From Candidatus Sulfopaludibacter sp. SbA3 (GTDB lineage Bacteria > Acidobacteriota > Terriglobia > Bryobacterales > Bryobacteraceae), in the NCBI GenBank assembly GCA_945893365.1, contig CAMDED010000011.1, positions 1 through 64,000 of the forward strand: DNA of 64,000 bases. The letters are read 5' to 3'. Each line of letters opens with the position of its first letter. The first letter of the stretch is position 1. Below the pieces are notes generated by a model. It ran no database searches and had not been told where the DNA came from. It worked only from the letters and a program-made list of their open reading frames with translations. The translations under genes and the position numbers were made by a program. Shown here one piece after another: positions 35,401-41,351 of the stretch.

Positions 35401-36522
35401 GAGTTCTCGCGCTACTTCTTCTGTGAAAACCACGGGGATAAATTTCGAGGAGGATGACACCAACTTCCGCAACGTTTGCGCGCACGAAAATACGATCACT
35501 CTGTCTTTGTATCCTTCTGCCGCAAAGTCGTCCGCATCGAAGACACACGAAAGAAACGCCAACGCTTCGTCCTTGGAGTCCGCACACACGATAAGCGGCG
35601 CGGACGGCTCGTTCTTGATCCATGATGCCAGCTTGCCTTTGTGGCGCTCGACCGAAGGCTCAAAGATTCTCGTTGAAAGTTCCGGGTTTGTGACGGAAGC
35701 CCATTCCTGCCACCGCCTCTCCAGAGACTCGGCACCTTCACTAGGCAAACTAATCTGTTCTGCCATCCATCCCTGTGCGGGGAGTGAGTGCTCGAGCCAT
35801 TGTTCAAGGTTGCTCGCGTCGTAAGCCCTGACCGATTTCCATTTTCCAAGAGCCTTTTTCTCTTTTGCCCATTCATCCTTCGCGGGCCAATTCCGGGGCG
35901 TCACGAAGACAAAAGTTATTTCCGCGCGCTCGCGCGCGGGAATCGCACTCACACGGGCTGCAAAATCGCCCTCCGCCTTCTGCTTGGGCTTTTCGTTGCA
36001 GCCGAATTCCCAACCAGACTTGCCAAACGGCACCCACGGTGTCGCAGCTCCCGCTTCTACCTGCCCGTCCCAACCCTTTCTCTCGGCGTTATCATATCCG
36101 GGAAAGTCGACGTGCGAAAGAATTTGGCCTGTAGAATTGACAAGTCGCCTCAGAAATACGGCGAGCGTTGAACGAGCCTGGAGGTTTCCATCCGCCCAGT
36201 TTTCGATGTTCCTAGCCGTAATCTTGAGGAACGGGGGAACATAGGCAGCGACGGTAATATCCTTCTCGCCACTCCTGTCTTGAGATTGATCGAATTCGGC
36301 TTGGCGCTCAAGCAGCGCTTTCTGGCTAACCCCAAAAGCCTTTTCAAAACGGAAAGCCATGTCGCGTGATAGCGCTGCGTTCCCGTTGAGCAAATTCGAG
36401 AGCGCCGGACGACCGACGCCCAGAAGTTGAGCAGCAGCTTTCACGGAGAGGCCCGTTGGAAGCACTTTTTCTTTGATATAGACCCCAGGGTGCAGCGGCT
36501 CAAGGTTGTCTATTGGCGGCAT
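32443..36522 (-). CDS. HigA-type HTH fused to a restriction-endonuclease-like and large helical protein; candidate defence or toxin gene
   Basis: A 1359-residue protein. ATG 36522 is chosen over the TTG one codon upstream because AGGAGG (36527-36532) then has four bases of spacing. Residues about 8-75 are a HigA-family antitoxin HTH (HPGVYIKEKVLPTGLSV, LGVGRPALSNLLNG, ending in FGVSQKALLERQAEFD). Residues about 100-255 look like an endonuclease-fold region: HVDFPGYDNAERKGWDG, TPWVPFGKSGWEFG, then EITFVFVTPRNWPAKDEW and VRAYDASNLEQWLE; D152, E172 and a following Lys are candidate catalytic residues. Around 305-325, where related large NTPases as I remember them have a nucleotide-binding start, I see APLIVCADSKDEALAF but no Walker A. 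The remaining ~1000 residues are mainly helical, with a CGRSPTILRRRL segment. No HigB toxin is adjacent. It is more A/T-rich than its neighbours and lies between duplicated decarboxylase ends, so it is probably acquired. Function is inferred only. Confidence 0.8.
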   Translation of the reverse strand: MPPIDNLEPLHPGVYIKEKVLPTGLSVKAAAQLLGVGRPALSNLLNGNAALSRDMAFRFEKAFGVSQKALLERQAEFDQSQDRSGEKDITVAAYVPPFLKITARNIENWADGNLQARSTLAVFLRRLVNSTGQILSHVDFPGYDNAERKGWDGQVEAGAATPWVPFGKSGWEFGCNEKPKQKAEGDFAARVSAIPARERAEITFVFVTPRNWPAKDEWAKEKKALGKWKSVRAYDASNLEQWLEHSLPAQGWMAEQISLPSEGAESLERRWQEWASVTNPELSTRIFEPSVERHKGKLASWIKNEPSAPLIVCADSKDEALAFLSCVFDADDFAAEGYKDRVIVFSCAQTLRKLVSSSSKFIPVVFTEEVARELGGLYCKLHTIIVRPRNAIDPNPDIVVDSLSHESFRKALAAMGIDDQRAEILERECGRSPTILRRRLSKNPSIKSPPWTQDAGAVKGIIPMMLVGAWHADSNADCEILSSLAARPYSEIEEQIADLLRFDDPPLWSVGQVRGVSSKIDAFFAVHGKVIQKNLDDFLFAAEIVLSETDPALDLPEDERPFAGLYGKTREHSRALREGICETLVLLAVHGNSLFPDRLGINMEVKVNLLIRSLLTPLTPEKLLSQSDDLPLYAEAAPEEFLKIIEADLKTAEPQIYALMKPADTGFFGGCPRTGLLWALESLAWKPDQLVRVSLILAKLAEREIDDNWTNKPANSVLAIYRSWMPQTAASIDERKKALAILTKRFPRLAWQVCLYHFTRRSRLGHYSYRPRWRSDAHGAGLPVTGKEKDEFARNSLDLAIAWTKHDANTLGDLVENLHGLPEEDQHKVWSLIESWAKTEKDDKLKAVLRERVRRYAFTRWSKHRGIGGEIKDRAREAYTLLAPRDAVIRHQWLFAANWIEESADELFDESLDFQSREERVGKERVAALQEIWRESGFEGIQFLLSESSAASAIGWHMANGVIDSAGASAFLKTCLRVNNAATTDKMDELVRSFLRPGDNTRRQEITTSLLATLPAPERCRLFKCLPFQGETWQHFDSQEPEIRAQYWREVHPSWIGLNSSEVNEVVDGLLEAQRPRAAFQTVHFALAEMETSRLKRLLHEVATCDAEAAGTYQVPEYHLSCALEILQSRTGVTPDEMARLEFLFIRVLEHSGHGIPNLERQISGSPSLFVQALALTFKRSDDGGDPPEWSIGNAERKQAVGDAAYTLLANIKRIPGADENGAIKSTKLTAWLAEARSLCSKYARAKIGDQMIGQILSWARDGDDGVWPCEAVREALEEIGSEDLASGMRVGRLNSRGVHRGGVGGSQEREIAEKYRNWSRKLAFEYPFVANMVGQIATTYEREAAWEDSEAAVRRRLE

Positions 36523-36540
36523 CAAACCTCCTTGTGTATT

Positions 36541-36561
36541 CTGTAGCGTAACACGCTACAG
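36541..36561 (-). promoter_or_regulatory. Palindromic operator overlapping the HigA-fusion gene promoter
   Basis: CTGTAGCGT and ACGCTACAG form a perfect 9-bp inverted repeat around AAC. On the minus strand a promoter fits over it: TTGCGG (36573-36568), 17-base spacer, TACGCT (36550-36545), then AGGAGG and the ATG. HigA-type proteins bind such palindromes to repress their own genes, so autoregulation is likely. Confidence 0.75.
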
Positions 36562-36594
36562 TGTAATCCGCAAGTATTTTGAAGTTCATGAACA

Positions 36595-36936
36595 CCGGGC
36601 GCTGAAGCTGTGGTTCGTACTGCGTTCTTACGGACGCGAGGGCATTGCGAAAATCATCCGCGCTCACACCGGCTATGCCAAGGAATTGGCAGCCCTTGTG
36701 GACGCGCATCCTGACTTCGAGCGCATGGCCCCGGCCCCGTACTCCGTCGTCTGCTTCCGCTTCAAGGGCACGGACGAGGAAAACCTGAAGCTCATCGAGG
36801 GGGTAAACGCGACTGGCCGCGCGTTTCTATCGCACGCACCGTGCTCGATGGCAAAGTGGTGATTCGCCTCGCCATCGGTAACATCGGAACCACCCGCGAA
36901 CACGTGATGGAAGCCTGGCGGATGCTCAGTTCGTAG
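36595..36936 (+). pseudogene. Broken duplicate of the decarboxylase 3' end
   Basis: The sequence encodes residues 337-449 of the decarboxylase (RALKLWFVLRSYGREGI, then HPDFERMAPAPYSVVCFRF, to EAWRMLSS and TAG). It lacks the 5' three-quarters, including the PLP lysine. A 2-bp insertion at about 36837 (CGCACGCACCG against CGCACACCG) breaks the frame. Because most differences from the intact copy are synonymous, both copies seem to have evolved as working genes before this one was displaced. Confidence 0.9.
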
Positions 36937-36953
36937 TCCGTTTCTGAAGTTCG
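36595..36953 (+). repeat. Direct repeat copy B: right boundary of the island
   Basis: Counterpart of 32017-32369 in the same orientation, ending with TTTCTGAAGTTCG after the stop codon. A third GAAGTTC lies at 36581-36587, just before this copy, and one at 32362-32368 ends copy A, so the 4.2-kb segment between them is itself bounded by the 7-mer GAAGTTC. Confidence 0.9.
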
Positions 36954-37345
36954 CTCACGTATTGCCAGGGCGAAGTCCCGCCCCGCCGGCAATCTGCTTG
37001 ACTACATGAGCCGGCTTCTCGCCGGGGGATCCGGAGGTAGCGGCGGGCGGCCGCCGATCCGCGTCGGGCCTACCCAGGAACGGCCAAAAGGGGCGCTCGC
37101 CTGAGCGCTCGGCTGTGCCAACACATCTTCGACGAACTCCCATACCCAGCAAACACCGCGGCGACATCTGCCGGAGCCCGCTCTCTTCCGCCAGGGCGTG
37201 AAACGGTCTGCCAATCCGCTTGCGGCGGAATCAGGCCCGCGCGGGCAAGTCGTGCGTTCCTCTTCTCTCGAAGGTCAGACGCAATCCGTCCAGGCATTGA
37301 GGCAAAACAACGGTTTCGGTATTCAGGGATAATAGAGGCGAGCAT
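36954..37345. other. Intergenic region, no supported gene
   Basis: 392 bp between the broken decarboxylase copy and the toxin-antitoxin pair. Minus-strand frames of 70-105 codons overlap each other and lack protein character. A short stem (GCGCTC-gcct-GAGCGC near 37094-37109) is present without a T-tract. It presumably holds the promoter of the antitoxin gene. Confidence 0.35.
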
Positions 37346-37579
37346 ATGGAACGCACGATCACTCTGCCGGACGAACTTCAATCTCAACTGGAAGAGACCG
37401 CCCGCGCGGAAGGCAGGACTCTTTCAGAAGTGATGCAGGAAGCCGCCGAGCGATACCTGAACCATAGGAGCCTTGATCGGCTGCTGGAGCGGGGGCGTAA
37501 ATATGCCGCCGCCAAGCCCTTCACCGCTGCTGATGTTCCGCGTCTCGTCCGCAAGACCCGATCCGAACGCTCGCGGTGA
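37346..37579 (+). CDS. Ribbon-helix-helix antitoxin
   Basis: A 77-residue protein. The N-terminal strand MERTITLPDELQSQL and helices EEGR-like ARAEGRTLSEVMQEAAERYL form the ribbon-helix-helix fold that binds operator DNA as a dimer. The C-terminal part (LDRLLERGRKYAAAKPF) would wrap the toxin. It overlaps the PIN toxin gene by 4 bp (GTGA), the classic antitoxin-first order, and should repress its own operon. Confidence 0.85.
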   Translation: MERTITLPDELQSQLEETARAEGRTLSEVMQEAAERYLNHRSLDRLLERGRKYAAAKPFTAADVPRLVRKTRSERSR

Positions 37580-37980
37580 AGCGCGTCACTCTGGATACAA
37601 ACGAGTACATCTCCGCGCTCCAGTACGGCGGCAGAGCCATGCGGCTTCTACATATGGCGGTAGACGGCGATATCGAGATCGCGATTTCCGCGCCGATTAT
37701 TTCCGAAGTGCTCCGGGTTCTGCGAGAAAAGTTCGACTGGCAGCCGTATGATCTGAATGACGCTGCGCAGCGACTGCGGAAAATAGCCCGCCTCGTGGCG
37801 CCCACTGAGACGCTCAGTGTCACTCACGATGAGCCGGACAATCGGATTCTGGAATGCGCAAAAACCGCCGGCTCCGAGGGCATCGTCACGGAAGACAAGG
37901 ACCTCCTCCGCATCGGGGCGTTTGAGGGGATCAAGATTCTGAACGCTTCAGACTTCCTGCAGGCAGGCCGGAGCAGGTAG
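37576..37980 (+). CDS. PIN-domain toxin (PIN_3-type ribonuclease)
   Basis: A 134-residue protein that starts with GTG 37576 inside the antitoxin stop. The PIN nuclease site is complete: D7 (LDTNEYISAL), E44 (SEVLRVL), D88 (DEPDNRILECA) and D107/D109 (TEDKDLL). These coordinate Mg for RNA cleavage, so the toxin should be active. It is paired with the ribbon-helix-helix antitoxin. The target RNA is unknown; related toxins cut tRNA or rRNA. Confidence 0.88.
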   Translation: MKRVTLDTNEYISALQYGGRAMRLLHMAVDGDIEIAISAPIISEVLRVLREKFDWQPYDLNDAAQRLRKIARLVAPTETLSVTHDEPDNRILECAKTAGSEGIVTEDKDLLRIGAFEGIKILNASDFLQAGRSR

Positions 37981-38155
37981 CGTAAGGGCTTCGCACGAAA
38001 TTGTCGATGGAAAGCTGCCGGTTGGATAGGCGTTGCGGATGGCCCTACCACCTGCCGGCGCACCCCGTTTGCACGCCGAAAGCGCCCCAATATGCCCAAA
38101 TAGGTACGGATATGCACCGGTATTATGATAGATACGTAGCGAATAGGAGCTTGCC

Positions 38156-39325
38156 ATGAACGCCGCTTTCGAACGACGAACTTTTCTCGGACACGCTGGA
38201 GCGGCCGCCCTCGCGGCCGGCTTCGGCGGATTTGTCCACTCCGCGGCCGCCGCGGCCGCCGCCGCCGCCAAGGTCGAATGGCGCAACCGGCAATCTTCGA
38301 TGTCCTACCGCCGTTTTGGGCGCACCGGCATGATGATCTCCGAAGTCGTGAGCGGCGGCGATCCCATTACACTGGCCAACTTCGAGCACCTGAACCTCGC
38401 GCTCGAGATGGGGCTCAACTATCTGGACATGGCGCCGGCCTACAACCGCGGGGACACCGAGCGCGCTTACGGCAAGCTCATCGCGAGCGGTTCCAGACGT
38501 TCGAAGGTATTTCTCACCACTAAAGTGAGCGGACTGCAAAACGTGCGGAACGGCATGTACAAGGAGATCTTCGACGGCCTTCCCGGAGAAAAGCGGGAAG
38601 CCATCCGCAAGCGCAGCGAGGAAATGATCCGCGAAAGCAACGTGATGAAGCCGGGTTACTTCATCGACTATTTTCCGGGCCAGCGCAACCAGATACCGCC
38701 GGCGTACTTGAGCAACGCGATGGCGAAAGACTACGCCCACAAGGTGGACGCGAACCGGAAGTTTCGCGACTTCATCGCGCAGTCGCTCGAAGGCAGCCTC
38801 CAGCGCGTGGGCACGGACCACTTCGACACGCTCATGTGTCCTCACGGAGCCTGCTGTCCGGAAGAGCTCGATATCCCGGAAATCTACGAGACCTTCCTCG
38901 GTTTGAAGAAGGCGGGGAAAGTGAGATTTCTCGGCGTGACGTCGCACAGCGACCCGGCGGGCGTGCTTCGCAAGGCGAGCGAGCTCGGCTACTACGACGC
39001 CATCATGCACGCCTATAACGTGGTGAACGGCGGCTATCTGGAGCATGCGATCCAGCAGGCCGCGGCGAAAGGCATGGGCATCGTCGCGATGAAGGCGGCC
39101 ATGGCCGTGGCGACGCATCACAAATCGCTGCAACCTGTGCCGCAATGGCGTATCGACAAGATTGACCGCATCGTTCCGGGAGACATGAAAGCGCCCATGA
39201 AAGCTTACGTGTGGGCGCTCCAGAATCCGAATATTTCGGCTGTGGTCTCGAACCTTTGGGACGAAACCTTCGTACGCGAGAACCTTTCGGTGGCCGGCAG
39301 GAAAGTCGAGCTGCAGCCGGCGTAA
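38156..39325 (+). CDS. Tat-exported aldo/keto reductase
   Basis: A 389-residue protein with a twin-arginine signal (FERRTFLGHAGAAALAAGF) followed by an unusual run of nine alanines (residues 30-38) before KVEWRN. The reductase barrel has the expected catalytic set: Asp and Tyr in LDMAPAYNRGDT, Lys in FLTTKVSG and a His in DTLMCPHGACC. The NADP-binding end (GITSH-like GVTSHSD, then SAVVSNLWDE) follows. Tat export fits folding with the cofactor in the cytoplasm. The start ATG 38156 has AGGAG 8 bases upstream. A TolB-like gene follows after 4 bp and a truncated haemoglobin after that. Confidence 0.87.
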   Translation: MNAAFERRTFLGHAGAAALAAGFGGFVHSAAAAAAAAAKVEWRNRQSSMSYRRFGRTGMMISEVVSGGDPITLANFEHLNLALEMGLNYLDMAPAYNRGDTERAYGKLIASGSRRSKVFLTTKVSGLQNVRNGMYKEIFDGLPGEKREAIRKRSEEMIRESNVMKPGYFIDYFPGQRNQIPPAYLSNAMAKDYAHKVDANRKFRDFIAQSLEGSLQRVGTDHFDTLMCPHGACCPEELDIPEIYETFLGLKKAGKVRFLGVTSHSDPAGVLRKASELGYYDAIMHAYNVVNGGYLEHAIQQAAAKGMGIVAMKAAMAVATHHKSLQPVPQWRIDKIDRIVPGDMKAPMKAYVWALQNPNISAVVSNLWDETFVRENLSVAGRKVELQPA

Positions 39326-39329
39326 GGGG

Positions 39330-40844
39330 ATGAGTCCGATGCGCGCGTTCTTGACCGTTATCGTGTGTCTATCCGCGGGCGCGCCGGCCCGCGCCGCGGA
39401 TGTCAAGCCGGGAGTGTTTGATGGAAATTCCGACGTCGGCGTCACGCCGAAAGCGGGCTCTACGGAATTCGACACCGCTCGCGGAGAGTACCGCATCACG
39501 GGCGGCGGCGCGAACACCTGGGCCAAAGCCGACGCCTTTCAATTCGCTTGGAAGCGAATCACGGGAGACGTGACCGTGACCGCCGATGTTGGGTTCATCG
39601 GCGCGGGCGCGGTGGCCCATAGAAAAGCGGCGCTGATGATCAGACAGAGCCTCGACGCCGGATCGGCATACGCCGATATCGCGGTGCACGGCGACGGCTT
39701 GACCGCGCTGCAATACAGGCCCGCAGCGGACGATGTTACGGCTGAGACGCGCTCGGAATTGAAAGCTCCGGTCCGGCTGCGCATCGAGCGCCGCGGCAAC
39801 CAGTTCACGGTGTTCGCCGGCGGCCCGGGAGGCGAGTTGAAGTCCACCGGACCCGTCACGGTCGCGATGCAGGGTCCGGTTTATGTGGGCCTCGCGGTGT
39901 GTTCGCACGACGCGAACGTTCTTGAAACCGCGGTCTTTTCGAACGTCGGAATTGAAACGCCTGTTCAACCCAGGGTCAGGAGTAAGATTTCGATCTACGA
40001 TCTGAAGCGCAAATCGACAGCGGTTATCTACACGGCGGACAAAGTATTTGAAGCCCCGAACTGGTCGCGCGACGGCAAGTTTCTGCTGGTGAATTCGGGC
40101 GGAAATCTGCTGACGCTCGATCTGGGCGCAAAGGGCGCGGAACCGCGGAAAATCGACCTTGGCTCGATCGCCGGCTGCAACAACGACCACGGTATTTCAC
40201 CCGATGGGAAGATGCTTTCCTTCTCCGCGCGCTCGGGCGGCGCGAGAGGCTCGCAAGTCTATCTTGCAAATGCGGACGGCTCGAACCCGCGCCTGATGAC
40301 GCCTAATACGCCAAGCTACTATCACGGCTGGTCGCCGGACGGAAAATGGCTCGCCTACACGGCGGAACGGAACGGCAATTTCGACGTTTACAGAATGGCG
40401 GTGACCGGTGGCGATGAGGAGCGGCTGACGTCCGCGAAAGGGCTCGATGACGGTCCCGATTATTCGCCGGATGGGAAGTGGATTTACGTCAACTCCGAGC
40501 GCACGGGTAACTTCGACGTCTGGCGGTTTCCGGCGGACGGCTCGGGACCGGACGACAAGCTGGCACAACAGGTGACGCGCGACGATCTCGAGGATTGGTT
40601 TCCGCATCCCTCCCCGGACGGGAAATGGATGGTCTTCGTTTCCTTCGAGAAAGGCACCAAGGGACATCCCGCCAATAAGAACGTTCAGCTGCGTCTGATG
40701 CGCTTGCCCGGCGCGAAGCTGAAACAGGATGCGCCCATCACGGTCCTGACCAGTTTGTTCGGAGGCCAAGGCACGATCAACGTGAATTCCTGGTCGCCCG
40801 ATTCCAAGCGGTTCGCGTTCGTGAGCTACGAGTTATTGAAATGA
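39330..40844 (+). CDS. Exported TolB-like beta-propeller with N-terminal lectin-like domain
   Basis: A 504-residue secreted protein (signal peptide FLTVIVCLSAGAPARA). Residues about 25-205 form a jelly-roll resembling DUF1349/concanavalin-type domains (AFQFAWKRITGDVTVTADV, then MIRQSLDAGSAYADIAV). Residues about 210-500 are TolB/WD40-like blades: APNWSRDGKFLLVNSGG, GISPDGKMLSFSAR, WSPDGKWLAYTAERNGNFDVYRM, YSPDGKWIYVNSERTGNFDVWRF and PSPDGKWMVFVSF. It may bind sugars or a partner protein in the periplasm. The gene overlaps the haemoglobin start by 4 bp. Confidence 0.8.
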   Translation: MSPMRAFLTVIVCLSAGAPARAADVKPGVFDGNSDVGVTPKAGSTEFDTARGEYRITGGGANTWAKADAFQFAWKRITGDVTVTADVGFIGAGAVAHRKAALMIRQSLDAGSAYADIAVHGDGLTALQYRPAADDVTAETRSELKAPVRLRIERRGNQFTVFAGGPGGELKSTGPVTVAMQGPVYVGLAVCSHDANVLETAVFSNVGIETPVQPRVRSKISIYDLKRKSTAVIYTADKVFEAPNWSRDGKFLLVNSGGNLLTLDLGAKGAEPRKIDLGSIAGCNNDHGISPDGKMLSFSARSGGARGSQVYLANADGSNPRLMTPNTPSYYHGWSPDGKWLAYTAERNGNFDVYRMAVTGGDEERLTSAKGLDDGPDYSPDGKWIYVNSERTGNFDVWRFPADGSGPDDKLAQQVTRDDLEDWFPHPSPDGKWMVFVSFEKGTKGHPANKNVQLRLMRLPGAKLKQDAPITVLTSLFGGQGTINVNSWSPDSKRFAFVSYELLK

Positions 40845-41272
40845 AACCGCGATTTCTCCCTTTGATCGCGCTCGCGCTCTGCCTCGTCGTTCCCGGGCAG
40901 CGGAAAGAAAGCGATGTCACGCTTTACAGCCGCATCGGCGGTTACGATGTGATCGCGGCCATCACGGACGGATATTTGAAGGGCGTGCGCGGCGATCCAA
41001 GTTTCGCCCGTTTTGCCGGACGCGGCACGGATTCTCTGAAGCGCGCAAGGCAATTCTTAAAGGACCAGTTGTGCGCTATGACCGGTGGATCCTGCGTCTA
41101 CGTGGGCCGCGACATGAAGACGGTCCGCGGCGGCCTCGGCATCACGGAGGCGGAATGGGCGGCGAGCATGAAGCACATGTCGGCGGCGCTCGAAGCCGTT
41201 CCCATCAAGTCGAAGGAGAGGGCGGAGTTCCTCGCGATGGTCGACGCGCTCAAGGGCGATTTCGTCGAATGA
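40841..41272 (+). CDS. Exported truncated haemoglobin (group I) with the proximal His replaced
   Basis: A 143-residue group-I truncated globin. An N-terminal signal peptide (RFLPLIALALCLVVPGQ) puts it in the periplasm, unusual for this family. The globin core is clear: TLYSRIGGYDVIAAITDGY, the Phe-rich FARFAG, LKDQLCAMTGG, and DMKTV, then GLGITEAEW. In other group-I truncated globins the residue after DMKTx is the proximal His that binds haem iron (VHxGxGIT). Here it is Arg96, codon CGC at 41126-41128. One CAC to CGC transition would explain it. Haem binding is doubtful unless another residue takes over. It is the last gene of an operon with the reductase and TolB-like protein. Confidence 0.85.
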   Translation: MKPRFLPLIALALCLVVPGQRKESDVTLYSRIGGYDVIAAITDGYLKGVRGDPSFARFAGRGTDSLKRARQFLKDQLCAMTGGSCVYVGRDMKTVRGGLGITEAEWAASMKHMSAALEAVPIKSKERAEFLAMVDALKGDFVE

Positions 41273-41351
41273 CGCGAAAAGTTCCCTCACGGAATCATCA
41301 TGAGCGGGAACCCGCGAGAAACGCCTCTGTTTGCGCTCCTCGGCGGCGGCT

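Noticed and set aside
38240-38275. GCC-rich low-complexity run suspected of being an assembly error
   Set aside because: The nine-alanine run keeps the reading frame of the reductase and joins signal and mature parts sensibly, so it is more likely a genuine linker.
38123-39526. 467-codon minus-strand open frame
   Set aside because: Antisense to the aldo/keto reductase, which has clear catalytic residues and a Tat signal; the shadow has neither.
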